Assembly (NCBI GenBank): GCA_002392745.1
Contig: DGHR01000012.1
Coordinates: 69,636 to 133,635, forward strand
DNA from: Bacteroidales bacterium UBA3843
Lineage (GTDB): Bacteria > Bacteroidota > Bacteroidia > Bacteroidales > Paludibacteraceae
Direction: 5' to 3'
DNA: 64,000 nucleotides
Under the pieces are notes generated by a model. The model searched no databases and was not told where the DNA came from. It saw only the letters and a list, made by a program, of their open reading frames with translations. Numbering within the stretch: position 1 is the first letter of the stretch; every line of letters starts with the position of its first letter. Shown here in pieces: positions 43,595 through 52,400 of this stretch. The position numbers and the translations under genes are program-made.

Positions 43595-44329
43595 TTATTT
43601 CCCGTATTTCTCACAAGCCTCGTAATAGGTGTCCAGAGAGCCGATGTCGAATCGGCCGCCTGTCATGGGCCAAGCGTGCATTATAGTATGTTCCGCCAGA
43701 TAATGCGCCAGATTGCCCGGAGCATCGTTTCCGCAGCCGTTCTCCAACGCATGACGGATTAATTCAAAATCCTGCCGCAGGTAGATATAGAACGGTGGTA
43801 CCGCGTGATGCGTCTTCGGTTGCTGAGGCTTTTCCGCCATCTCCAGCACGCGGTTCTCTCCGTCTATCACAATCACGCCTGTGCGTTGCAGTTTTTCTAT
43901 CGACGGCTGCTCGTGGTACATGATACAGCTGGTCTGTTTCTCCTTTGCAAAATCTACGAACTCGCGGAAGGAGAAGAAGAGTAGGTTGTCTGCTGCGACC
44001 ACGAGCATGTCATCCTCAATGTGCAATTTGTCCATCGTGTAGAGCAAATCTCCGACGGCACCCAATCGTGTCTCATTGCTGCTGGTGCTGTCATCTACGA
44101 TTCGGAGCGGCTTTGCGTAATGTCTTTCTTGCGCCCATTCTTCAAAGACTGGGGCAAAACGATGATTGGTGACGATGATATGCTCGTCTATGTCGGGTAT
44201 TGTATCAATATCATCCAGCATCCGCTCCAGGATAGACTTTTCGCCTATCTTTAGAAGCGGTTTGGGAAAGTCTTTTGTCAATTCTCCCAAACGGGTGGCA
44301 TAGCCGGCTGCTATTACGATTGTTTTCAT
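43595..44329 (-). CDS. Sugar-1-phosphate nucleotidyltransferase
   Basis: 244 residues of the NTP_transferase family: MKTIVIAAGYATRLGELTKD, FPKPLLKIGEKSILERML, then VAADNLLFF (metal Asp) and RFDIGSLDTYYEA. It makes an NDP-sugar from NTP and sugar-1-phosphate. It follows the galacturonokinase-like gene with a 4-nt overlap, so the two may run in sequence: kinase makes the sugar-1-phosphate and this enzyme activates it. The nucleotide and sugar are inferred only from that pairing. Confidence 0.88.
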   Translation of the reverse strand: MKTIVIAAGYATRLGELTKDFPKPLLKIGEKSILERMLDDIDTIPDIDEHIIVTNHRFAPVFEEWAQERHYAKPLRIVDDSTSSNETRLGAVGDLLYTMDKLHIEDDMLVVAADNLLFFSFREFVDFAKEKQTSCIMYHEQPSIEKLQRTGVIVIDGENRVLEMAEKPQQPKTHHAVPPFYIYLRQDFELIRHALENGCGNDAPGNLAHYLAEHTIMHAWPMTGGRFDIGSLDTYYEACEKYGK

Positions 44330-45483
44330 TCTTTTACAAAATGTGCTCCATCGGCTGAATGTACCCAGTATATTTTGAAGGTCTTCTTATACTCCGGATA
44401 CTCCGCCAAATACTCACGGGTGATGGATTCTTCTACTTCTTTTTTGTGCTTGGGGTCAACAAAAGCAATCACTGCCCCTTTGAATCCGGCTCCGCTGAAA
44501 CGGCCGCCATACACTCCGTCTAAATCTTTGAGACAGTCATATATCTTAATCAGTTCGGGACTGCCGCACTCATAGTTATGAATCGAACTCTCGCAACTCT
44601 GCTTGATGAGTTGGCCGAATAGTTCCATATTTCCGCTTTCCCATGCCGTAACCCCTTTGCGCACGCGCTTGTATTCCGTGTAGAAGTGTGCGGCTCGCCG
44701 TGCAAAACGTGCCGGCATACGGTCGCGTGTCTCTTCGTACATCTCATACGGCACATCGCGGAGAAATGTCTGGTCCAGAGGTTTGATGGGTTGCTCTTTG
44801 TAGGCCTGCATACACCATGCGGCCGTGCGGCACTCGCTTACGCGCAGGTTGTAATCGCTGTTCACCAGACTGCGTGTCAGGCCGGAGAAGATGATGGCTA
44901 TTTCGTATTCCGCCAGGTCCTCACCCGGTTCTATCAAACGGTACTGCTCGGTGGCGGTGTCCAGAAAAAGCAGTTTGCCTTTTTCGCCTAATGTGATGCA
45001 GGATTGGTCCAGAATACCATTGTTCAAACCGATATATTCCCGTTCCGCCTCAGAGGCTGTTTTTATCACCTCCATTTCCGTAAGCGTGATATCGTTTGCT
45101 TTGGCGAATGCCATCACATAGGCTATCAGCACGGCTGCGCTGCTGCTTAGTCCGCCGATAGGCAGTGAGCCGGCTATCTCGCCTTCAATCCCGTGTCTCA
45201 GGACAAACCGTTTGCTGAGTGCATACTTCGCCCCTCGTACATAATCGCCCCAGTTGCCTTCTTTCACGCGGGTCTTGTCGTCAATGCGCAGATTCACATT
45301 GCCCGGGAAGGAATGGCTTGTCAGCGAAACGCTGCCGCCCGCGGTGATATTAAACCATAGATCGACACCCTTGTCAATAGCGAAACCGGAAACCAAACCG
45401 TGCTGGTGGTCTACATGGGCGCCTAACGGACATACGCGGTAAGGCGCAAAAATATGATATGTGTATTCTTTCATTTTCCCCAT
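44326..45483 (-). CDS. GHMP sugar kinase, galacturonokinase-like
   Basis: 385 residues of the galactokinase branch of GHMP kinases. The N-terminal signature reads YRVCPLGAHVDHQHG rather than the galactokinase GRxNxIGEHxDY; SLPIGGLSSSAAVLIAY is the ATP loop and GRFSGAGFKGAVIAFVD the third motif. From memory, NWGDYVRGAKYAL, GLNNGILDQSCITL, YNLRVSECRTAA and SIHNYECG closely follow plant galacturonokinase. This suggests C1 phosphorylation of galacturonic acid; a plain galactokinase cannot be excluded. Adjacent to a nucleotidyltransferase. The start of this gene overlaps the flippase end by 13 nt. Confidence 0.82.
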   Translation of the reverse strand: MGKMKEYTYHIFAPYRVCPLGAHVDHQHGLVSGFAIDKGVDLWFNITAGGSVSLTSHSFPGNVNLRIDDKTRVKEGNWGDYVRGAKYALSKRFVLRHGIEGEIAGSLPIGGLSSSAAVLIAYVMAFAKANDITLTEMEVIKTASEAEREYIGLNNGILDQSCITLGEKGKLLFLDTATEQYRLIEPGEDLAEYEIAIIFSGLTRSLVNSDYNLRVSECRTAAWCMQAYKEQPIKPLDQTFLRDVPYEMYEETRDRMPARFARRAAHFYTEYKRVRKGVTAWESGNMELFGQLIKQSCESSIHNYECGSPELIKIYDCLKDLDGVYGGRFSGAGFKGAVIAFVDPKHKKEVEESITREYLAEYPEYKKTFKIYWVHSADGAHFVKE

Positions 45484-46826
45484 AGTTCTTTAATAATTAC
45501 ACTCGGCCATTTCCAGTTCTGGTAAGCCAACTGGGCGATGCCGGGAGCCAGAATCATTCCCCATGTCCCCATGTCTAACGGACTCAGGAACAGCCATAAC
45601 AATATGACGGTGGCGCCTCCGCTTATCAGACTCGGTATGAAGAACGGAATCTTGTTATCCGCCATGATGAATCCCGCTGCCACGGCATGGTTCTGCTCCA
45701 GTGTGTTGATCAATAGCATTACCATGAGCATTGCTGCCGGTACAAAATGGGTCTGGCTGTGGATGATATCCAATGCCCAGTCGCCCAATCCGACCCATGC
45801 CGCACCGCCTACGAGATAAATCAGCAGTAGAGATCCGGTGCACATCAGGTAATAGCGTTTGAGTTGCTCCAAATCGTTTTCCGCACGGCATTGTGCCAGT
45901 TTCGGCAAGAACGATTGGTAGGGTACCGTCGCGCAACGCGCCAATATATCCATTACCTGCAATGTGATTCCATACGATGCGATATCTTCCAAACTCAGAA
46001 AGGCCGAACCAATCAGCACTGCCGACTTGTTGACCAGAAAACCGCCCAACTGCGTCAAACCGATTTTGATAGCATTGGGAGTTATGGCGGCCAATATCTC
46101 TTTGGGAGCTTTGGGAACGGCATTTTTCAGGTTTTCTTTGAGCTCCGGCGTAAAGAATACATGGTATGTCAGTACACGGCGAACAAAGGTGGACACCAAC
46201 TGTGAACTCACAATGGCGGTCAAGCCGAAACCTGCGTAAATTAGTCCGATGGCCAATCCTACGTATAGGGCTTGTCCTATGATGTTTATCTGTTGGCTGC
46301 GTTTGATATATCCTTTGCCGGTCAGCAGCGCATCGTAGTAGTAGGTGTATAGGTTGTAGCAGTTGATTGCTATCAGCACCACCCATGCCACCATCGCGTC
46401 CTGATGGTCGCCGTTGTATCGTTGCAGGATGTAGTGGAAATAGGCGGTGCCTGCGGTCAGCAGTATGATAAACACCGCTAATGCCATCCATCGGTAGAAA
46501 CGCTGCATGGCAATCAGGCTGCCTTTCAGCAATCCGTAATCCACAGTCGCGGTTGCATCAATATGGCTTACTCCGTCCTTTTGCAATGTCTTGACGCCGG
46601 AGAAAATATAACTGATGCTACGGACAAAGGTGGGCCTGAATCCAAAATCCAGCATGAGCACAAGTACCGTGATGGTCTGGAATATATTCCATATCCCGAC
46701 GGTTTCTTGCGACATCCTGTTCAGAATGAACGGCAGCAAAATCACACCGGCGCCTATCGTAAAGGCGGTGCCGGCATAGCTCCATGCTATCTCTTTTTTA
46801 CCGATATGTTCTATTTTCTCTGCCAA
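45471..46826 (-). CDS. Wzx-like oligosaccharide flippase (first copy)
   Basis: 451 residues, about 12-14 membrane helices; starts KKEIAWSYAGTAFTIGAGVI and LLPFILNRMSQETVGIWNIF, the pattern of polysaccharide biosynthesis (MOP) exporters. A second, unrelated-looking flippase lies in the same operon. The 102-bp gap upstream holds a heptamer repeat array. Role alongside the other flippase is unclear. Confidence 0.87.
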   Translation of the reverse strand: MAEKIEHIGKKEIAWSYAGTAFTIGAGVILLPFILNRMSQETVGIWNIFQTITVLVLMLDFGFRPTFVRSISYIFSGVKTLQKDGVSHIDATATVDYGLLKGSLIAMQRFYRWMALAVFIILLTAGTAYFHYILQRYNGDHQDAMVAWVVLIAINCYNLYTYYYDALLTGKGYIKRSQQINIIGQALYVGLAIGLIYAGFGLTAIVSSQLVSTFVRRVLTYHVFFTPELKENLKNAVPKAPKEILAAITPNAIKIGLTQLGGFLVNKSAVLIGSAFLSLEDIASYGITLQVMDILARCATVPYQSFLPKLAQCRAENDLEQLKRYYLMCTGSLLLIYLVGGAAWVGLGDWALDIIHSQTHFVPAAMLMVMLLINTLEQNHAVAAGFIMADNKIPFFIPSLISGGATVILLWLFLSPLDMGTWGMILAPGIAQLAYQNWKWPSVIIKELWGK

Positions 46827-46840
46827 ATCCCCAATATCAA

Positions 46841-46920
46841 ATTACCAATTACAAATCACCAATTACAAATCACCAATTACCAATCACCAATTACCAATCA
46901 CCAATCACCAATCACCAATT
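46841..46920 (-). repeat. Eleven tandem heptamers (ATYACMA)
   Basis: Uninterrupted 7-bp units ATTACCA, ATTACAA or ATCACCA from 46841 to 46917. Fills most of the gap between the UDP-sugar dehydrogenase and flippase 1 genes. The same unit, rotated, occurs at 61928-61965. Confidence 0.85.
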
Positions 46921-46928
46921 CTCCTTTC

Positions 46929-48197
46929 TCAGTCTCTTCGGAAAATATCCCGTGTGTACACTTTGTCTTTCACGTCGTCCAGACTGCTGTCGTACCGGTT
47001 GGCAATGATGGCTTGGCTGCGGAGTTTGAACTGTGCTATATCGTTTACCACTTCGCTTCCGAAAAACGTACTCCCGTTCTCGAGCGTGGGTTCGTAGATA
47101 ATCACTTGTGCACCCTTGGCTTTCACGCGTTTCATGATACCTTGGATGGACGACTGGCGGAAATTGTCGCTGTTCGATTTCATGGTCAGACGGTATACAC
47201 CGATGACGCATTGTTTCTCTTGTTTGGCATCAAACTCGCCTTTGTGATAGTAGTCATAGTATCCGGCTTTTGCCAATACCCGGTCGGCTATGAAATCTTT
47301 GCGCGTCCTGTTGCTCTCCACGATTGCTTCAATCAGGTTTTCCGGAACGTCTTGGTAGTTCGCCAGCAACTGTTTGGTGTCTTTTGGCAGGCAGTATCCG
47401 CCATAACCGAACGACGGGTTGTTGTAATGTGTGCCGATGCGGGGGTCCAGGCAAACGCCGTCGATAATGGCCTGCGTGTCCAGCCCTTTCATCTCTGCGT
47501 AGGTGTCTAACTCGTTGAAATAACTCACGCGCAGCGCCAGATACGTGTTGGCGAACAATTTGACCGCCTCCGCTTCCGTCAACCCCATGATACGCGTCTC
47601 GATGTCTTTTTTCTGCGCACCTTCTTGCAGCAGTGCTGCAAAACGCTTTGCGGCGTTTTCCAACTCCGGGTCGCCTGGTACGGTACCTACGATGATGCGG
47701 CTGGGGTACAGGTTGTCGTATAGTGCCTTGCTCTCACGCAGGAACTCCGGCGAGAACAGGATGCGGTCGTAGTGGTATTTCTTGCGCACGCTTTCGGTGT
47801 AGCCGACTGGAATGGTGGATTTTATCACCATGATGGCGGTCGGGTTGACGCGCAGAACGGTTTCTATCACGTTCTCCACGGCAGAGGTGTCGAAATAGTT
47901 GCGCTGGCTGTCATAGTTAGTCGGAGCGGCTATCACTACGTATTCCGCGGTTTTGTATGCCGCCTCGGCATCCAGAGTGGCCGTCAGGTTCAGGAATCTG
48001 TCTTGTCCTTTCTCCCTGGTCTCTTTGTCCTTTTCAAAATAGTTCTCGATGTACTCATCCTGAATGGGGGACTGGCGACGGTTTATCATCTCCACTTTCT
48101 CGGGGAGAATATCAACGGCGGTTACCTCGTTGTGCTGGGCGAGTAGGGTGGCGATACTCAATCCTACATAGCCGGTTCCTGCTACTGCAATTTTCAT
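46929..48197 (-). CDS. UDP-glucose 6-dehydrogenase (nucleotide-sugar dehydrogenase)
   Basis: Oxidises UDP-glucose (or a related UDP-sugar) twice to the uronic acid. 422 residues, full length: N-terminal NAD domain MKIAVAGTGYVGLSIATLLA, IKSTIPVGYTESV, central helix, catalytic Cys in FGYGGYCLPKDTKQL (about residue 267), and a complete C-terminal UDP-binding domain (KGAQVIIYEPTLENG). Supplies UDP-glucuronate, and through an epimerase UDP-galacturonate, to the polysaccharide. Neighbours the shorter homologue at 48226. Confidence 0.92.
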   Translation of the reverse strand: MKIAVAGTGYVGLSIATLLAQHNEVTAVDILPEKVEMINRRQSPIQDEYIENYFEKDKETREKGQDRFLNLTATLDAEAAYKTAEYVVIAAPTNYDSQRNYFDTSAVENVIETVLRVNPTAIMVIKSTIPVGYTESVRKKYHYDRILFSPEFLRESKALYDNLYPSRIIVGTVPGDPELENAAKRFAALLQEGAQKKDIETRIMGLTEAEAVKLFANTYLALRVSYFNELDTYAEMKGLDTQAIIDGVCLDPRIGTHYNNPSFGYGGYCLPKDTKQLLANYQDVPENLIEAIVESNRTRKDFIADRVLAKAGYYDYYHKGEFDAKQEKQCVIGVYRLTMKSNSDNFRQSSIQGIMKRVKAKGAQVIIYEPTLENGSTFFGSEVVNDIAQFKLRSQAIIANRYDSSLDDVKDKVYTRDIFRRD

Positions 48198-48207
48198 CGA
48201 TTTTTTG

Positions 48208-48228
48208 ATTCTTAATTTTTAATTTTCA
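48208..48228 (-). repeat. Three AT-rich heptamers between the two dehydrogenase genes
   Basis: ATTCTTA, ATTTTTA, ATTTTCA in direct succession, filling the 28-bp gap and touching the last codon of the upstream gene. Same 7-bp period as the other arrays. Confidence 0.55.
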
Positions 48229-48981
48229 AATATGTTCTTCCACACCGCGGAAATGAACGTTCAACTCATGCAGGTGCTCCAGCAATACGCCGAGTGGCGT
48301 ACCTTTGGTCATCTCGGCAAAGGCGTTCACATCCTTCGGGAAGCACTTGCCGCCATACCCGTACTTGCCGTCGGGACCCGGGACATAGGTGTGTGTGTCG
48401 TTGATATAACCCGACAGTAGAATGCCGGTATGCACTTTCCGCCAGTCGGCACCCATTTGCTCGCAATATTCGCGGCAGGCGTTGAAATAGGTCACTTTGT
48501 AGGCGCCGAACACATTGTGCATGTATTTCGTCAATTCTGCCTCCAACGGACTCATAACGGTGAATTTTTTGCCTACGAATATCTTTGTCAGCAGTTCCTG
48601 GGCGCCTGTAAAAACCATGGTCTGCTTGTTAAAATCTTCGATAAACGTACGCTCGGTCAGAAACTCCGGCATATAGCATACCTGATGACCTGTTTCGCGG
48701 GAGAGCCGTTCGCTCGTGCCCGGCAAAATGGTGGTACGGACAAAGACAGGCACGTCCGGCAGGTTCTTTATCAACTCTGTCATGAGGCTCAGATCCTGTG
48801 TGCCGTCTTCCTCGGTGGGTACATGAATCTGTAGGAAAGCGACATCGATGTCGCTCAAATCATCATTGTAACCTTTGTATGGGTCACTGATGTACAATTT
48901 GCATTCCGGATTGTTGTTCTCCAACCAGTTTTTCAAGGCTCCGCCTACGAAGCCGCATCCGATAATTCCAACTTTTATCAT
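48226..48981 (-). CDS. Short UDP-glucose/GDP-mannose dehydrogenase-like protein lacking the C-terminal domain
   Basis: 251 residues. NAD-binding start IKVGIIGCGFVGGALKNWL, middle block FVRTTILPGTSERLS, MPEFLTERTFIEDF, and catalytic Cys in YGYGGKCFPKDVNAFAEM (about residue 210) are kept, but the protein ends about 35 residues later, without the UDP-binding domain of full-length enzymes (about 420 residues). The reading frame is clean, so this is a natural short form rather than a frameshift. It may use another substrate or act with the full-length enzyme next to it. First gene of the polysaccharide operon. Confidence 0.85.
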   Translation of the reverse strand: MIKVGIIGCGFVGGALKNWLENNNPECKLYISDPYKGYNDDLSDIDVAFLQIHVPTEEDGTQDLSLMTELIKNLPDVPVFVRTTILPGTSERLSRETGHQVCYMPEFLTERTFIEDFNKQTMVFTGAQELLTKIFVGKKFTVMSPLEAELTKYMHNVFGAYKVTYFNACREYCEQMGADWRKVHTGILLSGYINDTHTYVPGPDGKYGYGGKCFPKDVNAFAEMTKGTPLGVLLEHLHELNVHFRGVEEHI

Positions 48982-49071
48982 GATATCTTATAGTGGTTTT
49001 TATGTATTTTAGTCGTTGTATTTCCTCGCCTGTATGGGGGATGACAGGGTTGGGCGGTACAAAAAAGCCTA

Positions 49072-49103
49072 CAAAGGTACAACATTATTCTCACATACGC
49101 AAG
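49072..49103 (-). promoter_or_regulatory. Promoter of the polysaccharide operon
   Basis: Minus strand CTTGCGTATGTGA (CTTG at 49100-49103), 20 nt, TACCTTTG (49072-49079). The leader to the first ATG at 48981 is about 84 nt. Confidence 0.7.
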
Positions 49104-49174
49104 TGCGCGCGGAATTTTTTGTAAAAAAAGATTTTTTTTGCTCTTTTTCTTCCCTCAAAATGTGGTTTGATTAT

Positions 49175-49208
49175 GTATATATACTATGTATATATACAGT
49201 GTATGTAC
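49175..49208 (+). repeat. GTATATATAC triplet repeat (second site)
   Basis: GTATATATAC at 49175-49184 and 49188-49197, degenerate GTGTATGTAC at 49199-49208; spacing 13 then 11, identical to 23625-23657. Confidence 0.7.
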
Positions 49209-49228
49209 AAGGGATTCGGATGCTGGAT

Positions 49229-49294
49229 TTAGTGCGTCGTTAGTGCGTGATAAGTGTGTTATAAGTGCGCGATAAGTGTGTTATTATTGAAGTT
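49229..49294 (+). repeat. Tandem 11-bp repeats (TTAGTGCGTCG family)
   Basis: TTAGTGCGTCG, TTAGTGCGTGA, TAAGTGTGTTA, TAAGTGCGCGA, TAAGTGTGTTA, then a degenerate TTATTGAAGTT, each 11 bp without gaps. Same family as 15181-15235, where it lies on the opposite strand. Confidence 0.82.
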
Positions 49295-49320
49295 ATTAGC
49301 GAAGCGGACTGAAATAATTA

Positions 49321-49352
49321 CTTGCATATGTCAACTTTTTTTACTACCTTTG
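49321..49352 (+). promoter_or_regulatory. Promoter of the DUF2723 gene
   Basis: CTTGCATATGTCA (CTTG at 49321-49324), 20-nt spacer with seven T, TACCTTTG at 49345-49352; leader about 90 nt. Confidence 0.75.
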
Positions 49353-49447
49353 CGCCGATTTTGCCTAAATTTGGCCGAATTTGCTGAAATACTGGTCCTC
49401 TAGGCCGCTAGTCAACTATAACACCAAACTAAAAACAACAATAAACA

Positions 49448-52400
49448 ATGAAAAAATTCAAACTCTGGAATACGCTCTGCGGATGGCTTGTTTTTGCCGT
49501 TGCTGCAGCTACGTATCTCCTGACAATGGAACCCACTGCTTCTTTCTGGGATTGCGGTGAGTTCATCTCCAGTGCTTGGAAACTGGATGTAGGTCACCCG
49601 CCCGGAGCACCTTTCTTCATGCTCATGGGCCATTTCTTTAGTCTTTTCGCTTCGGATACAGCGCATGTGGCGATGTGCGTCAATGCCCTCTCGGCGTTGG
49701 CAAGCGCATTCACTATCCTGTTCCTCTTCTGGACCATTACAGCGCTGGCGAAGAAGTTGATGGTATCGTCGGCATCGGAACCGATGCAGCTCTGGAAGGG
49801 AATCGCCATTCTTGGAGCTGGCGCGGTCGGAGCGCTTGCCTATACGTTCTCCGATACGTTCTGGTTCTCCGCTGTCGAGGGAGAGGTATATGCCTCTTCG
49901 TCGCTCTTCACGGCTGTCGTCTTCTGGCTAATCCTCAAATGGGATGAGCATGCCGACGAAGAGGGGAGCGACCGCTGGCTGATTGCTATTGCCTACCTCA
50001 TGGGACTCTCCATCGGTGTGCACTTGTTGAACCTGCTGACGATTCCGGCTATCGGACTGGTGTACTATTTCCGCCGTTACGACTTCTCATGGAAGGGGCT
50101 TGTGTATGCTTTCCTGGCTTCATGCGCCATCCTGTTGGTAATCCTTTATGGTATTATCCCGGGCTTCCCTACAGTGGCCGGATGGTTCGAACTCCTGTTC
50201 GTCAACGCGCTGGGAATGCCCTTCAATACGGGCCTCGCGGTCTATATAGTACTCGCTATTGCAGCCTTGGTATGGGCTATCGTAGAGACCAACAGCGACA
50301 CCTCTAAAACCCGCATTGCGATTGCTTGCACGCTGGCTTTTGCGCTTAGCGGAGCGGCTTTCCTCTTCGAGCAATGGTGGATTGGCTTGTTGCTCTCTGC
50401 CGGATTGCTGGCGCTCCTCTTGTTCAAGAGCGACCTCATTCCTGCGCGCTGGCTCAATACCGCAACGCTCATGATTACGGTTATCCTCATCGGCTATAGT
50501 TCATACGCTGCATTGGTCATTCGTTCCAGTGCCGACACGCCGATGGACCAGAACTCGCCGGATAATGTCTTCTCGCTCAAATACTACCTCAACCGTGAGC
50601 AGTATGGCGACAGACCTTTGTTCTACGGCCAGGCTTACAATGCGCCCGTCGAACTGCGTATCGAGGGGAATATGTGCGTACCCGTTGAAAAACAGGGACA
50701 CGCGCAATATGCACCGGCACCCGAAGTGGAGGGCGAGAAAGACCATTATGTCATCACGGGCTACAAGACTAATTATGTCTTCATGAAGCAGTTCTGCATG
50801 CTCTTCCCGCGTATGTACTCGTCCCAGGGAAGTCATGTCCAGGCATACAAAGAGTGGGCGGATGTCAAGGGCAAACGAATCCGTTATGATTACTGCGGAC
50901 AGCAGAAAACGGAGTACTGTCCTACCTTTGTGGAGAACCTCAGGTTCTTCTTCCGCTACCAGGTTAACTTCATGTACTGGCGCTATTTCATGTGGAATTT
51001 CGTGGGACGCCAGAACGACCTGCAGTCCTACGGAGATATTACCAAAGGCAACTGGATTTCCGGTATTCCGTTCATTGATAATGCGATGCTCGGCGACCAG
51101 TCTTTGCTGCCTGCGGAACTCAAGGAAAACAAGGGACACAACGTCTATTATTTCCTGCCGCTTCTGCTGGGTCTCATCGGTATTGTTTGGCAATGCTCCA
51201 AACGCGATAAGGACGGTAATGCAACGGGCTGGAAGAGTTTCACTCTTACATTCCTGCTTTTCTTCCTTACGGGTTTGGCAATCGTCATGTATCTCAACCA
51301 GACACCTTATCAGCCGCGCGAGCGTGACTACGCGTACGCAGGTTCCTTCTATGCGTTCTGTATATGGATTGGCCTTGGCGTGCTCGCTCTCATCGATTGG
51401 ATCAATAGTGCTCTGAAGAGCGAAAATGGAAAAGCTGTTGTGGCGGTTTGCGCAAGCATCCTTTGCCTCCTCGTTCCGGCTCAAATGGCTTCCCAGAACT
51501 GGGATGACCACGACCGCTCTGACCGCTACTCATGCCGTGATTTCGGGGCTAACTACCTCAAGTCGTGCGAGGACAATGCAATCCTCTTCTCCAACGGCGA
51601 TAACGATACCTTCCCCTTGTGGTACAACCAGGAGGTCGAGGGAGTGGGAACAGACAAGCGCGTTTGCAACCTCTCATACCTCCAGACCGATTGGTATATC
51701 TCGCAAATGAAGCGTCCGTATTATGAGTCCGAAGCGCTGCCAATCTCTTGGGAGTACAAGGATTTCATGCCCGGCAAGAACGAGATTGCGCGTGTGGACA
51801 ACCGTCTGGGACAACCCGTCTCGGTTGAAAAAGCGTTCAATTTCCTCCGTTCCGAAGACCCGCGTACCAAGACGCGCGAAGGAGACAATTATCTCCCGTC
51901 CGACCAACTCTATGTCGAGACGCCGTCCGGCGAACAGATGCTCTTCCGCAAGAAGCGTATGTACACCCGTTCCGAGATGATGATTATGGAGATGCTCGAG
52001 CAAAATGACTTCAAGCGCCCGATGTATTTCTGTGCAACGGTCGGAAACGACTACTATCTGGGACTCGAGCCATGGATGGAACTCACGGGACTGGCTTACC
52101 GCATTACGCCTACTCGCAGTGTTGACGGGCAGCCGCGCGTCAACAGCGAACAGATGTATGAGAACATGATGCATAAGTTCGCGTATGGTAATATGAATAA
52201 ACCCGGTATATACATCGACGAGAACTTGATGCGCATGTGTCGGACCCATCGTATGATGTTTGCCCAGTTGGCGGAACAGCTCCTGCGCGAACGTCAGAAC
52301 GACAAAGCGTTGGAGGTGCTCGACTATGCTGAAGAGCAACTTCCGGGGTATAATATCCCGTACGACTATACCTCGGCTTCCATGGCGTCCATGTATTTCC

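Larger units (their letters stand above)
48982..49447. other. Divergent intergenic region with two repeat arrays
   Basis: 466 bases, no gene. Holds the capsule-operon promoter (49072-49103), a GTATATATAC triplet (49175-49208), five to six 11-bp tandem repeats (49229-49294), a block related to one at 15.15 kb (49284-49321), and the promoter of the O-mannosyltransferase gene (49321-49352). Confidence 0.75.

Noticed and set aside
46841..46920. CRISPR-like array
   Set aside because: Units are 7 bp with no spacers and no cas genes nearby.
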